Assembly (NCBI GenBank): GCA_944387885.1
Contig: CALXGR010000002.1
Coordinates: forward strand, 82,746-146,745
Direction: 5' to 3'
DNA: 64,000 nt
DNA from: an uncultured Clostridia bacterium
GTDB lineage: Bacteria > Bacillota > Clostridia > Oscillospirales > Ruminococcaceae
In this document: positions 16,815-26,563 of the stretch, in pieces
Numbering within the stretch: the first letter of the stretch is position 1
How the letters are laid out: each line of letters begins with the position of its first letter
Position numbers and translations under genes: made by a program
Notes under the pieces: model-generated
Told to the model about the DNA's origin: nothing
The model's database searches: none
What the model saw: only the letters and a program-made list of their open reading frames with translations

Positions 16815-19762
16815 TGGAGGGGCGGAAGATAAACCCCGCATCCCTCAACGAAAAGACCTCGCTGGTCCTCATACTGGCGGGGGCTTTTCTGTTACAGGCG
16901 GTTTTGCAGGGGGCAACGGAAGGCTACTCTTATGATATGGGCTGCTTTTACGCCTGGGCAGGGAGACTGGCATCCCTGGGTCCGGGGGAGTTTTACAGCC
17001 CCGATTACTTTGCGGACTATCCTCCGGGAGGGATTCTGGCCCTCTACCCGGCGGGAATCATCCGGAATCTTCTGGGCTTGGAAATGGATTCCGTGGCCTG
17101 GAAACTGGTGTTGGGATTTCTGCCCGCTCTGGCAGTCTGCGGCATCGCTTACCTTACCTGGAGCCAGGCAAGACGGGTGATGGATTCCTCTCTGGCCCTT
17201 CGGCTGACAGCCCTGGTGGCGTTCAATCCGGCCCTTCTCTATGCCATGGGAATCTGGAAGCAGGTGGACAGCCTTTTCCTTCTGGCCCTGGCAGCGTCCT
17301 TTGTCCAGCTGGAACGGAAACGATATCTCCCCGCTGCCTTTCTCTACGGACTGGCTCTCAGCCTGAAACCTCAGGCTCTCCTGGCAGGTCCCATTCTGGC
17401 CCTGGCTTTCCTGGAGCCTCTGAGAAAGGACCTGGCAAAGGGGCTCAAAAATCTTTTGGCAGGAGCCGCCGCTTCGGTGGGAACCGTTCTGGCTATAGGC
17501 CTGCCTTTCTATGGGACCCAGGTATTGAGTGAAACCTGGAACCGGTACTTCGGAACCTTTTCCAGCTATCCCTATGCCTCGGTGAACGGATTCAACTTTA
17601 TGGCTGCCCTGGGGGGAAACTGGGTGCTGCAGGAAGAAAAACTCTTCTTCCTCACCTGGCAGCAGTGGGGAACAGCTGCCATTGCGGCAGTTACCCTGTT
17701 TGTGGTCTGGCTGGCCTGGAAGGGGGTCCGGAATGACCGATTCAGCCCCCTCCTTCTGGGAGCGGTCTACCTGGTAGGCGTTTTTACCTTCGGCCATCGG
17801 ATGCACGAGCGGTATCTCCTGGCGGGAGTGGTGTTTACCTTCCTGGCAGCAGCCCGCTCCAAGGACCGTCGGCTGGCCCTCCAGGGGGCAGGGCTGTCTC
17901 TTGTCTGCACCCTTAATCTGGCGGTGGTCTATACCCATGTGGGAACTGAAAACGAGTGGCTTACTGATGAACTGTCCCAGATCATGATGCGGATCTGCGG
18001 CCTGGCAACCGTGCTCCTCTGGGCGGCGCTGGCCTGGACCGCAGTAAGTCTCACCCTGGAAGGAAAGAGATACCCCCTGAAAAAGGCAGCCGCCCCGCTG
18101 GGAGAAAAAATGCCCTCCTGGACCAGGGGAGAAGTGATTGCTCTGGCTGTTCTTACTTTTGCGGTAGGAGTTCTCAGCTTTTTCAGACTGGGGGATCTGC
18201 AGGCTCCTCAGACGGTGGAGGACCGACTGGGCCAGGAACCCCTGACCTTGAACCTTACCCTGGAACAGCCGGCGGAAGCCATCTGGATTTATCCCCAGAT
18301 TCAGGACAGCCAGGGAGGAACCCTCCGGCTGACGGATTCCACCGGCCAGGTGCTGCTGGAGCAAAAGCTGGAGCAGGGGGGATGCTTTACCTGGCAGAGT
18401 TACCCGATCGCTTCCACGGACCAGTCCCTGACCCTTACCCTGGAAAATGCCCGGGTGATAGAGGTTTCCTTCCGGAACGGGGAAGGGGAGCAGATTCCGG
18501 TGGAAGCAGACCGGGAGAACTTCCTGCTGGATGAGCAGGAGCTGGTTCCCCAGACCATCAGTTATCTGAACAGCTTCTACTTTGACGAAATCTACCACGC
18601 CCGCACCGGGTATGAGGAACTGATGGGAATGTCCATCTACGAGACCACCCATCCGCCGCTGGGAAAAGATTTCATTATGCTGGGCATTGCCCTGTTTGGC
18701 ATGTGCGGCTTTGGCTGGCGGTTCTTCGGCACCCTCTTTGGGGTGCTCATGGTCCCCCTGTTCTATTTGGTGGCCCGGCGGCTGACCCGTAACCGGGAAG
18801 TCTCCTTCTTTGGAGCCCTGATTCTGGCCTTTGACTTTATGCGGTATACCCAAAGCCGGATGGCCACCATTGATACCTATCCCGCTTTCTTTATCCTGCT
18901 GGGGGCCGGGTGCATGATCTGGTATCGGGACCGGGTCCTGGAAAAAGGAGTGCACCATGCCATTCTTCCCATGGTGTTGGGGGGAATTGCCTTTGGCCTG
19001 GGCTGTGCCAGCAAATGGACCGGCATCTATGCCGGAGCAGGACTGGCAGTGGTCTATTTCTGGACCCTCTGGGAGCGAAGCCGGCAGCAGCCAGCCACCC
19101 TCCGCCGGGAGGTGACTCTGGTCATTTTCGGAGGAACGGTTTGCTTCGTGGTGATTCCGCTGGGAATATATCTGGCCAGCTATCTGCCCTATACTTGGGG
19201 AGAAAATGGTTTTACCCTGACTGACTGGTGGAATACCCAGGTGGGAATGTTCCAGTACCACAGCCAGCTTACAGCCACCCATCCCTATGAAAGCCCCTGG
19301 TATACCTGGATGTTTGACCTGCGGCCGGTATGGTATTACCTGAACGGGAATCTGGAACCGGGAGTCCGGGGAAGCATTGCAGGCTTCTATAATCCCGTTC
19401 TGGCCTGGGGCGGACTGGCTGCTCTTCTGGCCCTGGCAGCCCGGGCAATCAAAGAGGGAATGGAACCCAAGACCCGGCTGGTGGTGATTTTCTTCCTGTC
19501 CCAGCTCCTGCCCTGGGTGCTGGTGACACGGTGTACCTTCCTCTATCATTACTGGGCCAGCGCCCTGTTTGCTCTACTGGCTCTGGTGGTTTGGATGTCC
19601 CGTCTGGCTGCCCTTCGCCCCCGTCTGGCAAGAGGCGGGATGAAAGGGCTTGCGGGAGCGGCAGCAATTCTCTTTATTCTCTATTTCCCGGTGTTGTCCG
19701 GGCTTCCCGTAGGGGAAGGGTGGGTCAGTTGGCTGAGAATTCTGCCCAGCTGGTTCTTCTGA
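16814..19762 (+). CDS. Large PMT-family membrane glycosyltransferase (two GT-C modules)
   Basis: A 982-residue polytopic protein that looks like two GT-C halves. Residues 1-430 form a helix-rich module with a DMGCFYAWAG loop and the late motif FGHRMHERYLL, resembling lipid-linked sugar mannosyltransferases. A soluble beta-rich linker (about 460-570) follows. Residues 580-982 match dolichyl-phosphate-mannose protein mannosyltransferases, with the catalytic DE pair at D591-E592 (YFDEIYHARTGYE) and THPPLGK. It probably moves a sugar from a polyprenyl phosphate to exported proteins or glycans. Acceptor unknown. Coupled to cysS without an obvious functional link. Confidence 0.85.
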   Translation: MEGRKINPASLNEKTSLVLILAGAFLLQAVLQGATEGYSYDMGCFYAWAGRLASLGPGEFYSPDYFADYPPGGILALYPAGIIRNLLGLEMDSVAWKLVLGFLPALAVCGIAYLTWSQARRVMDSSLALRLTALVAFNPALLYAMGIWKQVDSLFLLALAASFVQLERKRYLPAAFLYGLALSLKPQALLAGPILALAFLEPLRKDLAKGLKNLLAGAAASVGTVLAIGLPFYGTQVLSETWNRYFGTFSSYPYASVNGFNFMAALGGNWVLQEEKLFFLTWQQWGTAAIAAVTLFVVWLAWKGVRNDRFSPLLLGAVYLVGVFTFGHRMHERYLLAGVVFTFLAAARSKDRRLALQGAGLSLVCTLNLAVVYTHVGTENEWLTDELSQIMMRICGLATVLLWAALAWTAVSLTLEGKRYPLKKAAAPLGEKMPSWTRGEVIALAVLTFAVGVLSFFRLGDLQAPQTVEDRLGQEPLTLNLTLEQPAEAIWIYPQIQDSQGGTLRLTDSTGQVLLEQKLEQGGCFTWQSYPIASTDQSLTLTLENARVIEVSFRNGEGEQIPVEADRENFLLDEQELVPQTISYLNSFYFDEIYHARTGYEELMGMSIYETTHPPLGKDFIMLGIALFGMCGFGWRFFGTLFGVLMVPLFYLVARRLTRNREVSFFGALILAFDFMRYTQSRMATIDTYPAFFILLGAGCMIWYRDRVLEKGVHHAILPMVLGGIAFGLGCASKWTGIYAGAGLAVVYFWTLWERSRQQPATLRREVTLVIFGGTVCFVVIPLGIYLASYLPYTWGENGFTLTDWWNTQVGMFQYHSQLTATHPYESPWYTWMFDLRPVWYYLNGNLEPGVRGSIAGFYNPVLAWGGLAALLALAARAIKEGMEPKTRLVVIFFLSQLLPWVLVTRCTFLYHYWASALFALLALVVWMSRLAALRPRLARGGMKGLAGAAAILFILYFPVLSGLPVGEGWVSWLRILPSWFF

Positions 19763-19774
19763 TGATTTAAAAGA

Positions 19775-19806
19775 AAAAGGCCCGCACGGCAGCGTGCGGG
19801 TCTTTT
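19775..19806. terminator. Bidirectional terminator between the PMT gene and a PPi-type phosphofructokinase gene
   Basis: CCCGCACG (19781-19788) pairs with CGTGCGGG (19793-19800) over a GCAG loop, extended by A/T pairs, with T runs readable on both strands. Confidence 0.9.
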
Positions 19807-19878
19807 CCTTTTACACAGGAGAGATCAAAGCATATCGAATACACAATATACCTTGGGGGTTGGTTGTTTCAGCCTGCC

Positions 19879-21102
19879 TTACTTCATGCGGATATGGCAG
19901 GGGAGACCGTCCACATAGATGGGGGTCAATTCAGCCTGAATCAGGGGCCGGGCATACTCCAGGAACTCCGGCATCATGTCGGTGTGGGATTCGTTGATCC
20001 ACTCCAGAGGAATCTTTTTCTCCAGATTGGCCACCTCACTGATGGGATGGAGTTCGGTAGTGCTCTGATAAGGAGCATTGGAAACCCGCTTGATGGCCAC
20101 CATCTCGCCGGTGTGCCCCTCGAAAGCGGCTTTTGCGGCGGCACCGCCGACCTGATAGGCTTCGGTGATGTCGGTGCGGCTGGTGAGATGGCCGGCGCAG
20201 CGCTGAAGGGTGGAAAGCTCGATGCAGCGGGTTTTGGTATCCAGCTGACGGGCACAGGTGTTGGCCAGGAACCGGGCGGTTCCGGTCAGGGTCTTATGTC
20301 CGAAAGCATCCACTGCGTGAACATCGTCGGCCAACTCACAGACATACCGGCCATCCGCCAGTTTGATTCCTTCGGACACGGCGATTACAACGCTGGGCTT
20401 CTTTTCCTGCAGGGCGGCCACCTTTTCCACAAAATGCTCCACGTCAAAAGGAACTTCGGGCAGGCAGATCATATCCACCCCTTCGCAGTCTTCGGACCGG
20501 GCCAGGGCAGCGGCGGCAGTGAGCCAGCCGGCATTCCGGCCCATGATTTCCACAATGGTCACATATTTGGTTCCGTAAACGGTGGCGTCCCGGATGATTT
20601 CCTTCATGATGACCCCGATGTACTTGGCAGCACTGCCATAGCCGGGGGTGTGATCGGTTACCATCAGGTCATTGTCGATGGTTTTGGGGACACCCATAAA
20701 CCGGATATCGCTCCCCACCAGCTTGCCGTAGTCAGCCAGCTTGCCGATGGTGTCCATGCTGTCATTACCGCCGATGTAGAAGAAATAGCCGATATCCAGC
20801 TCTTCCAGAATACGGAACAGCTTTTCATAGATGGCACGGTCCTCCTCAATGGCAGGCAGCTTGAACCGGCAGGAGCCGAGAAAGCTGGAAGGAGTACGCT
20901 TGAGCAATTCCACGTCCAGGTGGTCATGCAGCTGGGCGGAAAGGTCTACCACCCGCTTTTCCAGAAGTCCGGCAACACCGTTGCACATTCCATAAACCAC
21001 CTGAGCGCCCCGAACCTTACAGCTCTGGTAAACCCCGGCCAGGCTTGCGTTGATGACGGAAGTGGGACCACCGGACTGGCCCACAATAGCATTCTTGCCC
21101 AT
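19879..21102 (-). CDS. PPi-type 6-phosphofructokinase, copy 1
   Basis: Phosphorylates fructose 6-phosphate, probably with pyrophosphate. The 407-residue protein shows GQSGGPTSVINAS, GGNDS with D114 where ATP enzymes carry Gly, and PKTIDND with K140 where ATP enzymes carry Gly; both residues mark PPi-dependent enzymes. MGRNAGWL and PEVPF are also present. AAAGGGG precedes the ATG. It is a paralogue of the next gene upstream in the same direction, with many shared motifs. Substrate specificity of such duplicates can differ, so a second sugar phosphate is possible. Confidence 0.9.
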   Translation of the reverse strand: MGKNAIVGQSGGPTSVINASLAGVYQSCKVRGAQVVYGMCNGVAGLLEKRVVDLSAQLHDHLDVELLKRTPSSFLGSCRFKLPAIEEDRAIYEKLFRILEELDIGYFFYIGGNDSMDTIGKLADYGKLVGSDIRFMGVPKTIDNDLMVTDHTPGYGSAAKYIGVIMKEIIRDATVYGTKYVTIVEIMGRNAGWLTAAAALARSEDCEGVDMICLPEVPFDVEHFVEKVAALQEKKPSVVIAVSEGIKLADGRYVCELADDVHAVDAFGHKTLTGTARFLANTCARQLDTKTRCIELSTLQRCAGHLTSRTDITEAYQVGGAAAKAAFEGHTGEMVAIKRVSNAPYQSTTELHPISEVANLEKKIPLEWINESHTDMMPEFLEYARPLIQAELTPIYVDGLPCHIRMK

Positions 21103-21252
21103 TTTGTACCCCTTTCCAGCTTCTGCCTCTCTGGGGGGAGGCGCACCCCCTTTTTTCTGAACGTATCTATTCTACCAGCCTTCCCCCTTTTTTCCCATTG
21201 TAGGACTTGCCAACTCCCCATAGAGAGAAAACGTTCCATATGGCGGAATTAC

Positions 21253-21288
21253 AAAAAAGAACAAGCCCGAAAAAACACGAGCTTGTTC
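21253..21288 (-). terminator. Terminator between the two phosphofructokinase genes
   Basis: On the minus strand GAACAAGC and its complement enclose a loop and run into six T. The two paralogues are thus probably separate transcripts. The rest of the 260-base gap holds the leader of copy 1; no clear promoter was seen. Confidence 0.85.
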
Positions 21289-21363
21289 CATAATGTGAAA
21301 CTTCAAACGCAACATACACAACTAAAATATTGCGAATATTGCTATTTCGTAATGTCCGTTCAA

Positions 21364-22590
21364 TCAGCGCAGATGCATGTGCATGGGAACGCCGTTTACA
21401 AACATGGGGCTCATTTCACCCTGAATCAGGGGACGGGCGTAATGCACAAAGTCTTTGGTCACATGGGTGCCGTCGGAGGTGATCCACTCCAGGGGAACCT
21501 TTTTCTCCAGGTTGGCTACGGCGTGTACATCCACCATTTCGCTGACACAGAGGTAGGGATGGTTGTGGAGCCGCTTGAGGGCGCTCATCTTGCCGGTCTC
21601 GCCTGCCAGGGCAGCCTTGACGGCGGCGCCGCCTGCCATGTAGGCTTCGCTGATGTCGGTCCGGCTGGCCAGATGGCTGGCGCACCGCTGGAGGGTGCTG
21701 AACTCAATGGCCCGGCTCTTGCAGCCCAGATTCTTGCTGATAAGGTCACTGAGGTACCGGCTGGTGCCGCTGAGAATGGCCTTGTGTCCGAAGGCGTCCA
21801 GCTGACCGGCAGTGCTCACCAGGTCGCAGAGATAAACACCTTCCTTGGTCTTGACCCCTTCACTGGCAGCAATGATCACATTGGATTTGGAATGCTGGAG
21901 GTCGTCCACCCGCTTGAGGAAAACTTCCGGGTCAAAGGGAACCTCGGGGAGAAGGATGATGTCGGGACCTTCTCCGTCATCCCCGGCTGCCAGACTGGCG
22001 GCTCCGGCCAGCCAGCCTGCATGACGGCCCATGATTTCGGCTACAGTAACGCTCCGGATGTTGTATACGTTGGAGTCACAGATCATCTCCTTCAGGATGG
22101 TGGCAATGTACTTTGCGGCGCTGCCATAACCGGGAGTGTGGTCGGTGAGCATAAGGTCGTTGTCAATGGTCTTGGGAACCCCGATAAAACGGATGGGGCT
22201 GTTGATGGTCATGGCGTAGGTGCTCAGCTTGGCAATGGTGTCCATGCTGTCGTTTCCGCCAATGTAGAACATGGCCTGAATATCGTATTTCTTCAGGATG
22301 GAGAAGATGGTTTTGTAGGTGTCTTCATCCTGGGTCAGCTCAGGCAGCTTGAACCGGCAGGAACCCAGGTAACTGGAGGGAGTGCGCTTGAGCAGTTCAA
22401 TGTTCATGTCCCCGGTGAAAAGGCTGTCCAGATCCACCAGGCTGTCCTGAAGGAATCCTTCAATGCCGAATTTCATTCCGTATACTTTGTCAACGCCCAT
22501 TTTTTTGGCAGTCTCATATACTCCTGCCAGACTGGAATTGATGACGGCAGTGGGACCGCCGCTCTGTCCTACCACAATATTAAATCCCAT
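21364..22590 (-). CDS. PPi-type 6-phosphofructokinase, copy 2
   Basis: A 408-residue paralogue of copy 1 with the same diagnostic residues: VVGQSGGPTAVINSS, GGNDSMDT and VPKTIDNDL. LKRTPSSYLGSCRFKLP and HTPGYGSAAKYI are nearly the same in both copies, so they arose by duplication. The ATG at 22590 was chosen because AAAGGA lies 11 bases upstream; the ATG at 22602 has its ribosome site abutting the start. It has its own promoter and terminator, so the copies may be regulated differently. Confidence 0.9.
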   Translation of the reverse strand: MGFNIVVGQSGGPTAVINSSLAGVYETAKKMGVDKVYGMKFGIEGFLQDSLVDLDSLFTGDMNIELLKRTPSSYLGSCRFKLPELTQDEDTYKTIFSILKKYDIQAMFYIGGNDSMDTIAKLSTYAMTINSPIRFIGVPKTIDNDLMLTDHTPGYGSAAKYIATILKEMICDSNVYNIRSVTVAEIMGRHAGWLAGAASLAAGDDGEGPDIILLPEVPFDPEVFLKRVDDLQHSKSNVIIAASEGVKTKEGVYLCDLVSTAGQLDAFGHKAILSGTSRYLSDLISKNLGCKSRAIEFSTLQRCASHLASRTDISEAYMAGGAAVKAALAGETGKMSALKRLHNHPYLCVSEMVDVHAVANLEKKVPLEWITSDGTHVTKDFVHYARPLIQGEMSPMFVNGVPMHMHLR

Positions 22591-22631
22591 ATGAAAAAAC
22601 ATCCTTTCAGCGTTTTAGTTTTGCCCATTTC

Positions 22632-22660
22632 ATTGTACTTGTTTTTCCTGCTATATACAA
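22632..22660 (-). promoter_or_regulatory. Promoter for phosphofructokinase copy 2
   Basis: Read on the minus strand: TTGTAT (22660-22655), 17 bases, TACAAT (22637-22632). Confidence 0.65.
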
Positions 22661-22675
22661 GAGGGGAGACATGAG

Positions 22676-22709
22676 AAAAGGCCCGATCCAGTAAAGGACC
22701 GGGCCTTTT
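22676..22709 (-). terminator. Terminator after typA
   Basis: AAAAGGCCCG pairs with CGGGCCTTTT around a 14-base loop, 4 bases beyond the typA stop. Confidence 0.85.
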
Positions 22710-22712
22710 AAA

Positions 22713-24533
22713 TCAGCTCTTCTTGTGGGTGGCCTTCATCCGGGCGTCATTGCTGAGAATGACCTTCCGGAGACGAAGGTTTTCAGGGGTGACCTCCAGC
22801 AGTTCGTCGGGGGCCAGGAACTCCAGGCACTCTTCCAGGCTGAACTTGCTTACGGGCACCAGGCGCAGAGCGTCGTCGCTGCCGGAAGCACGGGTGTTGG
22901 TCAGATGCTTGGTCTTGCAGATGTTTACTACAATGTCCTCGCCGCTGGCGGTGTAGCCCACGATCATGCCCTCGTATACCTTGTCGCCGGGGGTGACCAG
23001 CAGGGTGCCCCGCTGCTGAGCATTGAACAGGCCGTAGGTGACAGCCTCGCCGGCTTCGTGGCAGATCAGGCTGCCGCTGCTCCGGCTGGCGATCTCGCCG
23101 CACCAGGGCTCGTAACCGTCGAAGATGGTGTTCAGGATGCCTTCGCCATGGGTGTCGGTGAGGAACTGGCTCCGGTAACCGAACAGGCCCCGGCTGGGCA
23201 TACGGAAGGTGAGACGGCTCCGGCTTCCCAGCATTTCAATGTTCTGGAGAAGACCCTTCCGGGCGCCCAGGGCGGTCATGACTGCGCCCTGATACTCCTC
23301 AGGCACATCGATGACCACCTGCTCCATAGGCTCCATGGTCACGCCGTTCTCCTCGTGGGTCAGTACCCGGGGCGGAGAAACCTGCAGCTCGTAGCCTTCC
23401 CGGCGCATGGTCTCAATGAGGATGGACAGGTGCATTTCGCCACGGCCCATGACCCGGAAACTGTCGGTGGTGGCGCTGTCCTCAACCCGGAGGGCTACGT
23501 CCTTCAGAAGTTCCCGCTGGAGACGGTCCCGGATCTGGCGGCTGGTAACATATTTGCCTTCCCGGCCGGCAAAGGGACTGTCGTTTACAGAGAAGGTCAT
23601 TTCCACGGTGGGGTCATTGATCTTCACAAAGGGCAGGGGCTCAACCTTGGAAGGATCGCAGAGGGTATTGCCGATGGTCACATCTGCAATGCCGCTGAAA
23701 GCCACAATGTCGCCGGCTTCCGCATACTCGGCAGGCTGGCGGCCGTTGGCCTCAAAGGTGTAAAGCTTGGTGATACGGCCCTTGAAGTTCAGGTCGGGAT
23801 TGTGCCAGTCGCAGATGGACACGTCCTGGTTGACCTTGACGGTGCCGTTCTGGATGCGGCCAATGCCGATACGGCCCACGAAGTCGTTGTAGTCAACGCT
23901 GGAGCAGAGCATCTGGAAGGGCTGGTCCTTGTCGCACTCGGGGCACTTCACATACTGGAGAATGGTCTCAAAGAGGGGAGTCAGGTCGGTGCCGGGCTTC
24001 TCCCAGTCATAGCTGGCGGTGCCGTTCCGGCCGCTGCAGAAAATCATGGGGCTGTCCAGCTGCTCATCGGTGGCATCCAGATCCATGAGAAGGAGGAGGA
24101 TCTCATCGATGACTTCCTTGATGCGGGCATCAGGACGGTCGATTTTGTTGACGGCAATGACCAGGCTCAGGTTCTGCTGCAGAGCCTTCTGAAGCACAAA
24201 CCGGGTCTGGGGCATGCAGCCTTCGGCAGCATCCACCAGAAGGAGCACACCGTCTACCATCTTGAGCACACGCTCCACCTCACCGCCGAAGTCGGCGTGG
24301 CCGGGAGTGTCTACAATGTTGATTTTTACATCCTTATAGGTGCAGGAGCAGTTCTTGGCCAGGATGGTGATTCCCCGCTCCCGTTCAATATCGCCGCTGT
24401 CCATGACCCGGTCGGCCACCTGCTGATTCTCCCGGAAGGAGCCGGACTGCTTGAGAATCTGGTCTACCAGAGTGGTCTTGCCATGGTCAACGTGGGCGAT
24501 AATGGCAATGTTTCGCAAATTTTTCCGTTCCAT
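22713..24533 (-). CDS. typA: Translational GTPase TypA/BipA
   Basis: A ribosome-associated GTPase linked to stress growth and subunit assembly. The 606-residue protein has G1 AHVDHGKT, G3 [12 protein letters not shown]4 NKIDR, EF-G-like domains and the BipA-specific C-terminal region ([17 protein letters not shown]). The ATG at 24533 has GAGGAT seven bases upstream; the ATG at 24548 has no ribosome site. It is monocistronic, with its own promoter and terminator. Confidence 0.96.
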   Translation of the reverse strand: MERKNLRNIAIIAHVDHGKTTLVDQILKQSGSFRENQQVADRVMDSGDIERERGITILAKNCSCTYKDVKINIVDTPGHADFGGEVERVLKMVDGVLLLVDAAEGCMPQTRFVLQKALQQNLSLVIAVNKIDRPDARIKEVIDEILLLLMDLDATDEQLDSPMIFCSGRNGTASYDWEKPGTDLTPLFETILQYVKCPECDKDQPFQMLCSSVDYNDFVGRIGIGRIQNGTVKVNQDVSICDWHNPDLNFKGRITKLYTFEANGRQPAEYAEAGDIVAFSGIADVTIGNTLCDPSKVEPLPFVKINDPTVEMTFSVNDSPFAGREGKYVTSRQIRDRLQRELLKDVALRVEDSATTDSFRVMGRGEMHLSILIETMRREGYELQVSPPRVLTHEENGVTMEPMEQVVIDVPEEYQGAVMTALGARKGLLQNIEMLGSRSRLTFRMPSRGLFGYRSQFLTDTHGEGILNTIFDGYEPWCGEIASRSSGSLICHEAGEAVTYGLFNAQQRGTLLVTPGDKVYEGMIVGYTASGEDIVVNICKTKHLTNTRASGSDDALRLVPVSKFSLEECLEFLAPDELLEVTPENLRLRKVILSNDARMKATHKKS

Positions 24534-24604
24534 ACTGTTCATCCTCATCTATCTGTTTCAAGTTCCAGAGAAAATGTGAGGCTACTTCCACACATACATT
24601 TTAC

Positions 24605-24633
24605 AGTGTAATATAAGGAAAGGGGTTTGTCAA
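24605..24633 (-). promoter_or_regulatory. typA promoter
   Basis: On the minus strand a consensus TTGACA (24633-24628), 17 bases and TACACT (24610-24605). Confidence 0.85.
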
Positions 24634-24706
24634 GAATACACAAACATCTTTTGGAAATTTCGTCGGTTTGCATACTGAAAAAGAAAAAGGAAGAAAGGAA
24701 TTTTTC

Positions 24707-24735
24707 TTGATAGCATTCTTTAAAAAGAATATAAT
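24707..24735 (+). promoter_or_regulatory. Pyrophosphatase gene promoter
   Basis: TTGATA (24707-24712), 17 bases and TATAAT (24730-24735), divergent from the typA promoter. Confidence 0.85.
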
Positions 24736-24789
24736 AGACACATCCAAAGAAGAGATAAAGGTCGCCAAGACAGAACAGGAGAGGTTATT

Positions 24790-26445
24790 ATGGAACCCGG
24801 AAATAAAAAAGTTTATGTTATAGGCCACCGAAATCCGGATACCGACTCCATTTGTGCTGCCATCAGCTACGCATACCTGAAAAGTGCGGCCAGTGAAATG
24901 GAGTGTGTAGCCTGCCGGGCGGGGGAGATCAACCGGGAGACAGAGTATGCCCTGAATTACTTTGGGGTGCAGCCTCCCCGGCTGATTACGGATGTAAGCC
25001 CCCAGGTAGGTGATATTGATATCCGGAAGGAGGAGCCCATTGACCAGGAAACCAGCCTGAAGGATGCCTGGAGCATGATGCGGGATCGGGTGATCGATAC
25101 TCTGGTCATTACCGATCAGGAAAGGGAACTCCAGGGAGTCATCACCATCAAGGATATCGCCACCGCCAATATGGGAAACTTTGACCGTTCCATCCTGGCC
25201 AAGGCAAAAACCAGCTATAAGAATCTGGTATCCACCCTGGACGGAACTCTGGTGGTGGGAGATGAGAACGGCCGGGTGGAAAGCGGACGGCTCCATGTAA
25301 ACGGAGGAACCACCGAAAGCATGGAGGAAGTGGTCAAGCCCGGGGATATTGTCCTGCTCTCCAACCGGTACGAGAGCCAGTTCTGCGCCATTGAGCTGGG
25401 AGCGTCCATTCTCATTATCTGCATGGATGCCCAGGTGCCCAAGACCATTCTCCGGCTGGCGGAGGAACGGAATGTGGCCATCATCCGCACTCCCTATGAC
25501 ACCTACGAGGCCAGCCGGCTCATCAGCCAGGCAGCTCCGGTCCGGCATTATATGACCACCCAGAACCTGCTCACCTTCAGTGTTCACACCCCGGTGGAGA
25601 ATGCCCGGAAGATCATGGCCCAGGTTCGGCACCGGTATTTCCCCATTCTGGACAATGACGGAAAATACTGCGGTGTGATCAGCCGCCGGAACCTGTTGAA
25701 CCTCCATCCCAAACAGCTGATTCTGGTGGACCACAACGAGCGGACCCAGGCGGTGGAAGGGTACGAGCGGGCAGATATTCTGGAGATCATCGACCATCAC
25801 CGTCTGGGCAGCCTGGAAACCAGCGGCCCGGTCTTTTTCCGGAATATGCCGGTGGGCTGCACCTGCACCATCATCTTCCAGATGTTCCTGGAAAACATGG
25901 TGGAAATTCCCAAGGATATTGCAGGAGTTATGCTTTCCGCCATCCTCAGCGACACCCTTATGTTCCGCAGCCCCACCTGCACTCCCCAGGACGAGCAGGC
26001 CGCCACTGCCCTGGCCAATATTGCCCAGGTGGACATGGAAGCCTATGCCCAGCAGATGTTTGAGGCCGGCGGAAACCTGGAAGGAAAATCCCCTGAGGAA
26101 GTGTTTCTCCAGGACTTCAAGATTTTCACCAGTGGTGAGGACCGGTTCGGTGTGGGCCAGGGCAGCTACATGACCCGGAAAAACCGGGAGGCAGCCCAGG
26201 ATCTTCTCCGGAGTTATCTTCCCATTGCCATGCAGAAGCAGAACGTTCCGCTTCTCTTCTATATGTTTACCGACGTGCGGGATACCGTCACCTACCTGAT
26301 GATTGCAGGCAGCGGCGCCAAGGATGTGGTGGAGGATGCTTTCGGTCAGGTGGAATGGAAGGATGACCTGGCCATTCTGCCCGGGGTAGTCAGCCGGAAA
26401 AAACAGCTGATTCCCGCCATTCTGAAAGTGTTTGAACAAACCTGA
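24790..26445 (+). CDS. ppaC: CBS/DRTGG-containing manganese-dependent inorganic pyrophosphatase
   Basis: Hydrolyses PPi to two phosphates. The 551-residue family II enzyme opens with the metal-binding GHRNPDTDSI, then an inserted regulatory block (about 65-300) with two CBS domains around a DRTGG domain, and resumes with VDHNE and the DHH motif IIDHHRLG and the DHHA2 domain. CBS-DRTGG pyrophosphatases are regulated by adenine nucleotides and diadenosine polyphosphates (family knowledge). It lies close to two PPi-type phosphofructokinases, so the window holds both users and destroyers of PPi. Confidence 0.95.
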   Translation: MEPGNKKVYVIGHRNPDTDSICAAISYAYLKSAASEMECVACRAGEINRETEYALNYFGVQPPRLITDVSPQVGDIDIRKEEPIDQETSLKDAWSMMRDRVIDTLVITDQERELQGVITIKDIATANMGNFDRSILAKAKTSYKNLVSTLDGTLVVGDENGRVESGRLHVNGGTTESMEEVVKPGDIVLLSNRYESQFCAIELGASILIICMDAQVPKTILRLAEERNVAIIRTPYDTYEASRLISQAAPVRHYMTTQNLLTFSVHTPVENARKIMAQVRHRYFPILDNDGKYCGVISRRNLLNLHPKQLILVDHNERTQAVEGYERADILEIIDHHRLGSLETSGPVFFRNMPVGCTCTIIFQMFLENMVEIPKDIAGVMLSAILSDTLMFRSPTCTPQDEQAATALANIAQVDMEAYAQQMFEAGGNLEGKSPEEVFLQDFKIFTSGEDRFGVGQGSYMTRKNREAAQDLLRSYLPIAMQKQNVPLLFYMFTDVRDTVTYLMIAGSGAKDVVEDAFGQVEWKDDLAILPGVVSRKKQLIPAILKVFEQT

Positions 26446-26453
26446 GTAAAAAG

Positions 26454-26488
26454 AAAAGGGTATGGCCCAAAAGGCCATACCCTTTTTT
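26454..26488 (+). terminator. Terminator after the pyrophosphatase gene
   Basis: AAAAGGGTATGGCC and its complement around a CAAAA-type loop, ending in TTTTTT. Confidence 0.95.
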
Positions 26489-26563
26489 ATAATAAGAACA
26501 GAAAAATCGGCTGCGGAGGGCAGACTCCGCTGAAAAGTGATTCTGTTCCGGGGGCAAAAAAAA

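Noticed and set aside
16892..19549. 885-codon open frame on the minus strand
   Set aside because: Antisense shadow of the PMT gene; low-complexity Gly/Gln/Pro-rich reading, no family motif.
19864..22674. 936-codon open frame on the plus strand
   Set aside because: Antisense to both phosphofructokinase genes and the gap between them; composition is an artefact of GC-rich codons.
22725..24611. 628-codon open frame on the plus strand
   Set aside because: Antisense shadow of typA.
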